From: Streptomyces sp. NBC_01408
GTDB lineage: Bacteria > Actinomycetota > Actinomycetes > Streptomycetales > Streptomycetaceae
DNA length: 64,000 bases
Assembly: GCF_026340255.1 (NCBI RefSeq)
Contig: NZ_JAPEPJ010000002.1
Location: forward strand, 930,001 to 994,000
Reading direction: 5' to 3'
Shown here in pieces: positions 7,878 to 15,873 of this stretch. The position numbers and the translations under genes were made by a program. The notes beneath the pieces were generated by a model, which did not search any database, had not been told where the DNA came from, and saw only the letters and a list, made by a program, of their open reading frames with translations. Positions within the stretch are counted from its first letter, which is position 1. Every line of letters begins with the position of its first letter.

Positions 7878-10627
7878 CGCAGCCGCTGGTGCGGCCGGTG
7901 GCGGAGCTGTTCTCGGCCGAGGTGCAGGCCCTGTGGGCCACCACGTACAGCCTGGACCTCGGGCTGGTCAACGAGTTCCTGCTGCCCCGCCTCGGCGACC
8001 CGCCGCTCAACGTGGCCGTGCTCGCGGACCGGCGGAGGCTGGCCGCCGACCTGGCCCGGATCCCGGACCGGACGCCGGGCACCGTGGCCACCGCCAACAG
8101 CCGATGGCTGCTGCGCGGCGTCCACGGGCCCGGGGCGCCCGGGCACGCGGTCTTCCACCCGAAGTCGTACCTCGCCCTGGCCCGGCGCGGCGCCACCCTT
8201 CTCGTGGGTTCGGGCAACCTGACACTGCACGGCCTGGACACGGGCAACGAGGTGTTCACGGCCTTCCGCTCGGGCACCCCGGTCGGCGACGCCGCCATCG
8301 CGGGGTGGCAGGCGTGGATGCGCCGCCTGGTGGACGCGACCGGTGACACGGTGCTCGCCGGAAGGTTCCAGCGGCTGGAGGCAGCACTGGCCTCGGCCGG
8401 TGACGGCGGGAAGGGGAGCGGGAGCGGGCCCACGGTGCCGTCGCCGCTGCTGCACAACCTCGACGTGCCGATCGGGCGGCAGCTGACCGAGGTGGTCGCC
8501 AGGGACGGCGGGCAGGTGAGGACGCTCTGGCTGACGGCCCCGTTCTACGACGAGAAGGCCTCCGCGGTGGGCCGGCTGCTCAAGGCATTGCGCCCCGAGC
8601 GGGTGCAGGTCTTCGTCTCCCCCACCACGAGCGTCAACGGCGCACGGCTCGCCGAGCGGCTCACGGCGAGCGGGGCACAAGTCCTCGTCTCCTCCTACGG
8701 ACCCGACGCCTTCGTCCACGCCAAGCTGATCGGCGTCGAGTGCGAGCGGCGGGGATGGCTGCTGTCCGGTTCCGCCAATCTGTCGACGGGCGCGCTGTGG
8801 CGGCGGGCGGACGAGGGCAACACCGAGCTCGCGGTGCTCGCGCCCGCCGGTCCCGAGCAGCTGGGCGCCGTCTTCACCGGACCGGGGGTCGAGCGGACCC
8901 GGCAGGACCTGGGCACCCTGACCAGCCTCCGCTTCAGCAGCGGGGCGGACGCGGAGCCCCTGGCCGTACGGCTGCTGAGCGCCGCCGTGCGGTCCGACGG
9001 GCGGGTCCTCGTCCGTACGGAGCCGCCCCGGGGCGACGGCTGGGCGCTCAGCGACCTCACGGAACGACAGCCGCTGGCGGCGCTGCCCGACGGCACGGCC
9101 CTGACCTCCGGGCCGCTGGCCGGCCGGCTGGTGGAGGTGGTCGACCACGACGGGCGGCCGCTGTCCGACCGTCTCATCGCCGACGACCCCGTACGGCTGG
9201 AGGCGGCGCTCACCGCTACGACGGCCTCCACCGGCCCCGCCCCGCCCGCCGAACTCGACGAGGCGGTGCGGGACTCGTTCCTCGGCCGCCGGCTGCTGCG
9301 GCTGAACCAGACGCTCATCTTCGACGCGAACGACGTGCTCGCGCCCGGCGGCCCGGGAGGAACCGGGGAGACCCGGGAGCCGGGCGGGGACGGGCACACC
9401 ACGGGAACCGGGGCCGACAGCGTCTGGGACCGGCTGAAGCGTGAGGAGCTGGGACGCGACCCGCGGGCGGGCACGTACGAACGGATGCTCGGCCGCCGTT
9501 CCTTCACCGGGCCCGAGCCCTTCCTCCTCCTCCTGGACGCCCTCCGGCTGCGTACGCCGGCTGCCGCCGCCGAGCCGTCGGGCGCGCCCGTGCCGCCGTC
9601 CGGTTCACTGCTGGAGCGGCTCCTCGTGCGCAACGGCGCCCTGGAGACGGAGCCGGAGGGCGAGGACCCGGCCGGTGGGAGGACCGCCCACAGCTGGACG
9701 CTGAAGCAGCGGATCAGGGTCCGCGCCCGCAATCTGCTGCACCGCTGGGCGACCGCGCTGGCCGATGCGCGCCTGGCCTGGATCGACCCGCTGGCACCCG
9801 TGGTGAACTTCGCCGCGCTCACGCAGACCCTGGCCGAGCTCCGGCTCGAAGCCTCCTGCCGCCCGGATTCCGTCGAGCTCACCACCGAGGACCTGGACGA
9901 GGTCTGGGAGCTGCTGCTGCGCTCCTTCGCCGGTACGGGTGACGGGCGGGGCTGGCTCGACCGCCTCGACCCGGCCGACCGCGACGAGGCGGGGCACCGG
10001 CTGTCCGACTGGCTGGACCTCCCGGAGGCGGTCGCCGCGCTGTGCTGGCTCGCGGTACGCCCGGGACACGTCGGCCGCGAACGGAAGATCGCCCTCCAGC
10101 CCCTGATCGGCGCCGCCCTGGACCACGGACTGCTGAACTCCACCAAGCAGACCGGCCGCTACCTGTCACTGGTGACGGGAACCCGCGTCAGGCGTGGCGA
10201 TGTCGACGACCGGCTGCTCGAGGTCATGGACTTCATCGACGATCCGCTGTGGTGCCGGCGACGGGCCGAGGAACTCGGCCTGGCCGGGCTGGAGCTGGAG
10301 ACCACCCGCACCGGAGTCAAGGTGACGGTGCGGGGGGTGAGCAACCCGCTGACCGACCCGCGCATACCGAAACTGGTGCTCGCCGCCCGTCTGCACAGCG
10401 GAATCGACGGCGTGTCGCTGTTCGACGACGGGGAGCGGAAGTGGCGCCTCTCCCTCTTCACGGGAGAACCGATCGCGTACCTGCCGAGCTTCGGCACGGC
10501 GACCTACGACGCGCTCGAATCCGCACTCCCCCTGCGGAAGGGCGACCTCGAGTCGGCCCACGCCGACGAGGCCTCCCTGGCCGCCTGGTTCACCGACGAC
10601 ACGGCGCACCACGGCCCGCAGGCGTGA
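7874..10627 (+). CDS. Phospholipase D-like phosphodiesterase/nuclease, second gene of the module
   Basis: A 917-residue protein with two PLD-type half-sites in the first third. The first is HPK at 95-97 with GSGNLT at 112-117; the second is HAK at 282-284 with GSANLS at 299-304. The aspartate of the canonical HxKx4D motif is Leu in the first half and Glu289 in the second, as in PLD-fold nucleases that depart from the lipase consensus. Two half-sites in one chain would make one active site. The C-terminal 600 residues have no recognised domain, and residues about 495-515 form a Gly-rich linker. The start is the ATG overlapping the upstream stop, with GAAAGG before it. Phosphodiesterase fold is well supported; a nuclease role in defence is inference. 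Confidence 0.85.
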   Translation: MTQPLVRPVAELFSAEVQALWATTYSLDLGLVNEFLLPRLGDPPLNVAVLADRRRLAADLARIPDRTPGTVATANSRWLLRGVHGPGAPGHAVFHPKSYLALARRGATLLVGSGNLTLHGLDTGNEVFTAFRSGTPVGDAAIAGWQAWMRRLVDATGDTVLAGRFQRLEAALASAGDGGKGSGSGPTVPSPLLHNLDVPIGRQLTEVVARDGGQVRTLWLTAPFYDEKASAVGRLLKALRPERVQVFVSPTTSVNGARLAERLTASGAQVLVSSYGPDAFVHAKLIGVECERRGWLLSGSANLSTGALWRRADEGNTELAVLAPAGPEQLGAVFTGPGVERTRQDLGTLTSLRFSSGADAEPLAVRLLSAAVRSDGRVLVRTEPPRGDGWALSDLTERQPLAALPDGTALTSGPLAGRLVEVVDHDGRPLSDRLIADDPVRLEAALTATTASTGPAPPAELDEAVRDSFLGRRLLRLNQTLIFDANDVLAPGGPGGTGETREPGGDGHTTGTGADSVWDRLKREELGRDPRAGTYERMLGRRSFTGPEPFLLLLDALRLRTPAAAAEPSGAPVPPSGSLLERLLVRNGALETEPEGEDPAGGRTAHSWTLKQRIRVRARNLLHRWATALADARLAWIDPLAPVVNFAALTQTLAELRLEASCRPDSVELTTEDLDEVWELLLRSFAGTGDGRGWLDRLDPADRDEAGHRLSDWLDLPEAVAALCWLAVRPGHVGRERKIALQPLIGAALDHGLLNSTKQTGRYLSLVTGTRVRRGDVDDRLLEVMDFIDDPLWCRRRAEELGLAGLELETTRTGVKVTVRGVSNPLTDPRIPKLVLAARLHSGIDGVSLFDDGERKWRLSLFTGEPIAYLPSFGTATYDALESALPLRKGDLESAHADEASLAAWFTDDTAHHGPQA

Positions 10628-10680
10628 GGCGTGGCCAGGAGCAGGCGTGGCCGGGAGGGGGCTTGGAAGGGTGCGGGGAA

Positions 10681-10716
10681 CCCGCCCGGTTTGACGGGGG
10701 ATGCAAACCGGGCGGG
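10681..10716. terminator. Convergent hairpin terminator
   Basis: A perfect 13-bp stem (10681-10693 with 10704-10716) around a 10-nt loop, set between two convergent genes whose stops are at 10627 and 10722. It can serve both strands; no long T-tract on either side. Confidence 0.75.
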
Positions 10717-10721
10717 AGTTC

Positions 10722-11876
10722 TCAGCCCGCCCTACGGAGTTTACTGTAGGCAGCACCCACTTTGGTAAGCCAGGCCACTTCCGCCGTGAAGTTGTCCGTG
10801 TCGCGGTCGTCGAAATCGCCGTCGTCCTTGTTGTCACGGGGGATGGTGCCGGTTCGTTTGGCGTGCAGGGCCTGTTTGATCTGTGCCGCTTCGATGAAGG
10901 CCTGCCGGTACTCGTCGGTCATTTCCCGGACGGGTCCGCCGGCGCCGCCGGTGGTGCGCTCGATGTACGGGCGCAGGTCCCGCCAGCCGTCCCGTATCTC
11001 GACGACGCGCCGGTGGAGCCGGTAGTCGAGGTCGGAGACCGAGGTCCCGGGCGGCTCCAGGGCGATGCCCGGGGAGGACTCGTAGAGGTCCCGCCAGAGC
11101 GGGTAGAGGGCCCGGTAAGACCGGTAGGCACGGGTCCACTCCACCAGCCTGACGGCCGCGGGGCCCCAGGAGGGCATGGTGAAGCTCAGCGAGATGGCGA
11201 TGATGCCCAGCGCGTTGAGGACGGAGGCGGCGGCCTCCTTCCACGTCCCGATCTCGGTTCCGGCCGCGATGGTGAGGACGTTGACCACCCGCACCAGGCT
11301 GTAGAGGAGCAGGATCATCGCCCCGACGGACAGCATGCGCAGGGCCTGCCGCAGCGAGGCGCTGTCGGTCATGCGGGCATAGGGACCGCACTGGCGGAAG
11401 ACGGTGACGCAGGGAACCGCCTGGGAGGCGATGAAGGCCAGGAGGTAGGTGAGGAGCAGCGGTTCGCCGCTGCCGTCGAAGTCCGACGGACAGCGACGGG
11501 GCCCGTCGGCGAGGAAGAAGAGGGCCGTCAGGACCACGTCGAGGGTGATGCCGGTGACCACCCAGAAACGCGTCTTGCGCGCCGCCTCCTCGCCGTCGGC
11601 CGCCCAGCACAGCAGGATGACCTGCGCGCTCACGCAGAAGGCGACCGCCGCCAGGTGCATGAGGAGGATGGCGAGGTTGCCGACGCCCAGGAAGCTCTCG
11701 CCCCGCATGGCGACGGCACCCATCGTGAAGGTGAGGCACTGGAACACCAGGGTCGTGATCAGCGTGCGGTAGGAGCTGTCCTTCCAGCTGCGGCGTCCCT
11801 GGCACAGCCGGTAGACGAGCGCGGCGTACGACGAGAGCGCCGCGATGACGAAGCAGAGGGTTCTGATGGTGTTCAC
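10722..11876 (-). CDS. MAB_1171c-type membrane protein (DUF6545-like)
   Basis: A 384-residue protein with about seven hydrophobic segments in residues 1-230, then a soluble C-terminal half containing YRALYPLWRDLYESSPGIAL and a basic/acidic tail. This is the plan of the actinobacterial MAB_1171c putative transporter family, whose function is unknown. A second member is at 57195-58373 (shared LWPLWRDL motif), there linked to an ImmA/IrrE peptidase; this copy has no such partner. The start is GTG at 11876 with GGAAAG 7 nt upstream. Membrane location is clear; a transport role is only a database habit. Confidence 0.75.
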   Translation of the reverse strand: MNTIRTLCFVIAALSSYAALVYRLCQGRRSWKDSSYRTLITTLVFQCLTFTMGAVAMRGESFLGVGNLAILLMHLAAVAFCVSAQVILLCWAADGEEAARKTRFWVVTGITLDVVLTALFFLADGPRRCPSDFDGSGEPLLLTYLLAFIASQAVPCVTVFRQCGPYARMTDSASLRQALRMLSVGAMILLLYSLVRVVNVLTIAAGTEIGTWKEAAASVLNALGIIAISLSFTMPSWGPAAVRLVEWTRAYRSYRALYPLWRDLYESSPGIALEPPGTSVSDLDYRLHRRVVEIRDGWRDLRPYIERTTGGAGGPVREMTDEYRQAFIEAAQIKQALHAKRTGTIPRDNKDDGDFDDRDTDNFTAEVAWLTKVGAAYSKLRRAG

Positions 11877-11917
11877 GGTGGGGCTTTCCTGCAGGTGCCG
11901 CGGGTGCGGCGAATGAT

Positions 11918-12046
11918 TCAGCCGGCGTTGCCGGCCAGGGGGACGACGAGTCCGGTGCTCTCGGTCGGCAGCCGGCGCGCCGTGCCCCCGAGCGGCGCGG
12001 ACAGCGGCGAAGTGCCGTCCGTCGAACTCGTTGTGGAAACGTCCAT
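11918..12046 (-). CDS. Possible small protein of 42 residues upstream of the MAB_1171c gene
   Basis: An ATG-to-TGA frame with strongly GC-biased third positions that starts MDVSTTSSTDGTSPLSAPLG and ends VVPLAGNAG. It is rich in Ser, Thr and Gly and has no Cys, signal peptide or known domain. Its stop is 41 nt before the start of the membrane-protein gene on the same strand. TACGGT lies 6 nt before the ATG, compatible with a leaderless transcript. It may be a true small protein or the leader of the downstream gene; no family is recognised. Confidence 0.4.
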   Translation of the reverse strand: MDVSTTSSTDGTSPLSAPLGGTARRLPTESTGLVVPLAGNAG

Positions 12047-12133
12047 GCGCGAACCGTACCCGGCGCAAAACCCGCCCCCGACCCCAGCCTCCCGAGCGCG
12101 TCCCGAGCGTCCCGAATCGTGACACCAGATTTT

Positions 12134-12153
12134 TAGGTCGGGTGACCTATAGT
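12134..12153 (+). promoter_or_regulatory. TetR-type operator overlapping a leaderless promoter
   Basis: A perfect inverted repeat TAGGTC-GGGT-GACCTA (12134-12149) overlaps the -10 box TATAGT (12148-12153), which ends 6 nt before the ATG at 12160. A repressor bound here would cover the promoter. The TetR gene in the same operon is the obvious ligand. Confidence 0.65.
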
Positions 12154-12159
12154 CCTCGT

Positions 12160-13269
12160 ATGGACAACGACCAGCTGGCGCACGACCCCGACGGACCGGT
12201 TCTCCTCGTCGGCGGGTACGGAACGGTGGGGGCGGAGCTCGCGCGGGCGACGGCCGGGCAGTGGCCGCTGCTGCTTCTGGGGCGCTCCCCGGAGAAGGCC
12301 GCCGACCTGTGCCGCGAACTCGGCGCCGAGGCGCGCCGCTGGGACCTCGGCGACCCCGCCCCCTTCCGCGCCGCGGCGCGCGCCGTGGTGAGCGTGGTCA
12401 ACGATCCGGACGACCGCGTCCTGCGGGCCGCGCTCGCCGGAGGCGTCCCGTACGTCGACGTGACGCGCTGGACCTCCCGCGTGCAGCGCGCGGCGGCCCT
12501 GGCCTCGCTCGCCCCGGCCGGCCCCGGCACGCCCGCGCCGGTCCTGCTCTCCTCCGGCTGGATGGGCGGGGTGGTGCCGCTCGTCGCCGCCGCGCTCGCC
12601 GAGCGGCTGGGCGGGGCCGACCGGGTGGAGACCGCGATCCGCTACGACCTGGCCGACCGCTCCGGGGTGGACTCGGTGGAGTTCATGGACCGCCTGGGCA
12701 TCGACTTCGAGGTGCGTGAGGAGGGCAGGGCCACGGCGGTCACCCCGCTCACCAGCACGCGGACGCTGACCATCGGGGAGCACCGCACCAAGGTGGCCCG
12801 GATCGACACGCCCGAACAGTTCACCCTGCCGCTGACGCTCGGAGCGCGCACCGTGACCACCCGCATCGGCTTCAGCAGCACGGCCTCCACCTCCGCGCTG
12901 GTCGCTCTGGGCCGCGTCGGCTTCTTCCGCCACGCCCGCGGCGAGCGCTGGCGCCCGGTCCGGCACCGTCTGCTCCACGCACCGGGCACGGGCGGCACCG
13001 CCGCCCTGCGGGTCGAGGTCGAAGGACCGCGCGGCGTGCTGCGGGCCACGGTCACCGACCCGCACGGCCAGGCCCGTCTGACGGCCGTCGGGGCCCTGAT
13101 GGGCCTGCGCCGCGTCCTCGGCGCCGACGGCGCGCCCGCCCGGCCCGGTCTCGCCTTCCCCGAGTCGCACCCGCTGCCGCACACGCTCCTGCCGGCCCTG
13201 GCGGAGGCGGGCGTACGGATCGACGTCCGCGCCCCCCACGCCGACCCGCAGGCCCCGGCCGCCGCATGA
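12160..13269 (+). CDS. Saccharopine dehydrogenase-like NAD(P)-binding oxidoreductase
   Basis: A 369-residue protein. The N-terminus carries a Rossmann motif, VLLVGGYGTVGAELARATAG (about 14-33), and resembles the saccharopine-dehydrogenase/SCCPDH family, here of unknown substrate. A middle segment SSGWMGGVVPLVAAALAERLGG is typical of the group. The ATG at 12160 sits 6 nt after a TATAGT box, so translation probably begins at the 5' end of the message. The next gene, a TetR regulator, overlaps by ATGA, making a self-regulated two-gene operon. The physiological reaction cannot be told. Confidence 0.8.
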   Translation: MDNDQLAHDPDGPVLLVGGYGTVGAELARATAGQWPLLLLGRSPEKAADLCRELGAEARRWDLGDPAPFRAAARAVVSVVNDPDDRVLRAALAGGVPYVDVTRWTSRVQRAAALASLAPAGPGTPAPVLLSSGWMGGVVPLVAAALAERLGGADRVETAIRYDLADRSGVDSVEFMDRLGIDFEVREEGRATAVTPLTSTRTLTIGEHRTKVARIDTPEQFTLPLTLGARTVTTRIGFSSTASTSALVALGRVGFFRHARGERWRPVRHRLLHAPGTGGTAALRVEVEGPRGVLRATVTDPHGQARLTAVGALMGLRRVLGADGAPARPGLAFPESHPLPHTLLPALAEAGVRIDVRAPHADPQAPAAA

Positions 13270-13883
13270 GCACCGCCAAGGGATCGGCCCGGCGAGCCGC
13301 GCTCCTGGACGCCGCCGAGGCCACGCTGGTCGGCAGCGGCCACGCCGCGTTGTCGGTCCGCGCCGTGGCCGACGCGGCCGGGGTGCGCCTCGGCCACCTC
13401 CAGTACTACTTCCCCACCCGCGACAGCCTCCTCGAAGCGGTCCTCGACCGCCTCCTGCGCCGCTCCCTGGACCGCCTCACCGAGGTGGCCCCCGGTCTGG
13501 CCCCGGACGGCTCCGGGGAACCGGTCCCCCCGGAGCGGCTGATCGGCCTGCTCCTCGCCGAGCAGGACAACCCGGAGCTGGTACGGGTCTTCGCCGAGCT
13601 GTGGGCGCTGGCAGCGCGGGACGAGGCGGTCGCGACGGCCGTCCGGGCCTTCTACCGCCAGTACGCGGACCTGGTCACCGAGCAGATCCGCCGCCACCTG
13701 CCCGGTCTTGCGCAGCCGGAACTCCGCGCACGGGCCGAGGTGTTCATCGCCCTGCTCGAAGGCAGTTCACTGATGCGTTCCGGCATCGCGGGCAACCCCT
13801 CTCCCGCGACGGACGCCCTGATCACCCGGACGGCGCTCACCCTCATGACCGGCCCCGCCGCCCACCACGGGCTCGGAGCCTGA
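13266..13883 (+). CDS. TetR-family repressor
   Basis: A 205-residue regulator with the TetR HTH at residues about 10-55 (RRAALLDAAEATLVGSGHAA, then VADAAGVRLGHLQYYFPTRDSLL) and an all-helical ligand domain of TetR_C_6 kind. It overlaps the oxidoreductase stop by 4 nt. It most likely represses its own operon through the 6-4-6 palindrome at 12134-12149; its ligand may be a substrate of that enzyme. Confidence 0.88.
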   Translation: MSTAKGSARRAALLDAAEATLVGSGHAALSVRAVADAAGVRLGHLQYYFPTRDSLLEAVLDRLLRRSLDRLTEVAPGLAPDGSGEPVPPERLIGLLLAEQDNPELVRVFAELWALAARDEAVATAVRAFYRQYADLVTEQIRRHLPGLAQPELRARAEVFIALLEGSSLMRSGIAGNPSPATDALITRTALTLMTGPAAHHGLGA

Positions 13884-13901
13884 ACCCGCCCCAGCCGCGT
13901 C

Positions 13902-13922
13902 GTCCCGCCGCCGGGGCGGGAC
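13902..13922. terminator. Hairpin between convergent genes
   Basis: A perfect 8-bp stem (13902-13909 with 13915-13922) and 5-nt loop in the 58-bp gap between the TetR gene and the ABC exporter gene, which converge here. No T-tract. Confidence 0.5.
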
Positions 13923-13941
13923 TTCGCGGACACGGGCGAGC

Positions 13942-15768
13942 TCACGGCCGCGGGAGCCGGGCCTGCGCGGGGGTGTCGTCGAGGAAGCCGCCCGACTGGT
14001 GCTGCCACAGCTTCGCGTAGGCCCCGTCCGCGGCGAGCAGCTCCTGGTGCGTGCCCTGCTCGACGATGCGGCCGCGGTCGAGGACGACGAGCTGGTCCAT
14101 GGTCGCGACCGTGCTCAGGCGGTGTGCCACCACGAGCGCCGTCCGCCCGTCCATGAGGCTCCACAGCGCGTCCTGGACGAGGATCTCGCTCTCGGAGTCC
14201 AGGGCGCTGGTCGCCTCGTCGAGCAGCAGGATCGGCGCGTCGCGCAGGATCGCCCTGGCGAGGGCGACCCGTTGGCGCTGTCCGCCGGACAGCTTCACCC
14301 CGCGTTCGCCCACCATGGTGTCGAAGCCCTCCGGGAGCGCGTCGGCGAACTCCGTGACGTGCGCCGCCTCGGCCGCGCGGCGGATCTCGGCGTCGGTGGC
14401 GTCCGGCCGGGCGAAGGCGATGTTGTCGCGCAGCGTGCGGTGGAACATCGCCGGGTCCTGGGGCACGTAGGCGATCAGGCTGCGCAGGTCGGCCTGGGAC
14501 AGCCTGCTGATGTCCTGCCCTCCGATGAGGATCCGGCCGGCGTCGATGTCCGTCATCCGCAGCAGCAGCCGGCTGAGCGTGGTCTTGCCGCCGCCGGACC
14601 GGCCGACGAGACCGATCTTCGTTCCGCTGGGCACGGCGAGGTCGAGGCGCTCGAAGAGCGGCGCCGCGCCCGCGTGGGCGAAGGTCACCTGTTCGAAGTG
14701 CACGTCGGCGGCCTTGGACAGCAGCGGCTCCGGGGACGCCGGGTCGAGCACCGTCGGCGGTGTCAGCAGCAGTTCGGTGAACTGCGCGGCCTCCGTCATC
14801 GAGCTCTCCAGGCGGCGGTAGATCTGGTTGAACTCGAACATGATCCGCGTCGCGTTGGCGTAGTAGGTGAAGGCGACGATGACCGCCTCCACGCCGTGGT
14901 CTCCCCCGCCGAGCGCGATGGCGAGCAGCAGGCCCAGCACGTTGGTCAGTACGGACATCGGCGCGACGAGCGTGTCGATGCGCAGGTTGCCGTAGTCCCA
15001 GGAACGCAGCGTGAGCCGCCGCGACTCCGCGACTCGGGACCGGTGCTCGGCGGCCTCACGCGCCTCGGCGGCGAACGACCGGACCGTGTCCATGTTCATC
15101 AGACTGTCCGCGACGTGGCCCGACACCCTGGCGATCGCCTCCTCCCGCTGGGCCACGAGCGTCTGACGGCGACGGATCAGGGGCGTCACGCACAGCCCCG
15201 TGAACGTGATCATCGTCAGCAGCCCGACGACGAGCAGCGGGTCGTACTGCCACAGGACCACGGATGCGAACAGCAGGGGCACGAAGCTGCCCATGACCGA
15301 GAACGTCAGCGTGTCGACGAACTCCTCGAAGCGGGAGGCGAAGCTCAGGACCCGCTTGGTCAGCGACCCCGCGAAGTTGTCGTGGAAGAAGGCGGCGTCC
15401 TTGGCGAAGAGCTCGTCCATGCCGATGACGTACAGCTGCTCGATGCCGCGTGCGTCGAGGCGGTTCAGGCAGTGCAGTCCGATGCGCCACAGCGTCTCCG
15501 CGAGCAGCAGGACCCCGGCGAAGCCGAGCACATAGGGCATCGTCCAGCCGATGCCGGTACCGGTGTCCCCGTCCCCGGCGATCCGGCCGACGAGCTTCGC
15601 GACGACCAGCGGCGCGATGTAGTTGATGCCGATGTTGCCCAGTGCCGGGAGCAGCATCGCGGGCACCGTCAGCCATCGGAACCGGGCCAACTCCCTTCCG
15701 TAGTAACGGAGCGCGAGGAGCACCGGGCCCCTACGGGCTGAACTTCCGTGCGATTCGGGCGATCCCAT
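13942..15768 (-). CDS. ABC exporter, fused permease and ATPase
   Basis: A 608-residue half-transporter: a six-helix transmembrane domain in the first 320 residues, then an ATPase domain. The ATPase has Walker A GLVGRSGGGKTTLS, Q-loop YVPQDPAMF, signature LSGGQRQRVALARA, Walker B ILLLDEATSALD and the H-loop AHRLS. Such proteins work as homodimers or paired halves to export lipids, peptides or drugs; no partner half is adjacent. The start chosen is ATG 15768, preceded by AGGGTTGGG; a GTG at 15819 has no ribosome-binding site. Substrate is unknown. Confidence 0.88.
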   Translation of the reverse strand: MGSPESHGSSARRGPVLLALRYYGRELARFRWLTVPAMLLPALGNIGINYIAPLVVAKLVGRIAGDGDTGTGIGWTMPYVLGFAGVLLLAETLWRIGLHCLNRLDARGIEQLYVIGMDELFAKDAAFFHDNFAGSLTKRVLSFASRFEEFVDTLTFSVMGSFVPLLFASVVLWQYDPLLVVGLLTMITFTGLCVTPLIRRRQTLVAQREEAIARVSGHVADSLMNMDTVRSFAAEAREAAEHRSRVAESRRLTLRSWDYGNLRIDTLVAPMSVLTNVLGLLLAIALGGGDHGVEAVIVAFTYYANATRIMFEFNQIYRRLESSMTEAAQFTELLLTPPTVLDPASPEPLLSKAADVHFEQVTFAHAGAAPLFERLDLAVPSGTKIGLVGRSGGGKTTLSRLLLRMTDIDAGRILIGGQDISRLSQADLRSLIAYVPQDPAMFHRTLRDNIAFARPDATDAEIRRAAEAAHVTEFADALPEGFDTMVGERGVKLSGGQRQRVALARAILRDAPILLLDEATSALDSESEILVQDALWSLMDGRTALVVAHRLSTVATMDQLVVLDRGRIVEQGTHQELLAADGAYAKLWQHQSGGFLDDTPAQARLPRP

Positions 15769-15873
15769 CCCAACCCTGCCTTGTCGGACCGTCAGGTCAG
15801 AAAACGGAGTGTCCCGCACGGGCGCCCACGCGGTCCAAGCGTTTTCTCCCTCCGGAACCGGCCGGCCCGCGGA

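Noticed and set aside
15769..15819. Upstream GTG start for the ABC exporter
   Set aside because: No ribosome-binding site before it, while the ATG at 15768 has AGGGTTGGG; the added residues do not resemble the family.
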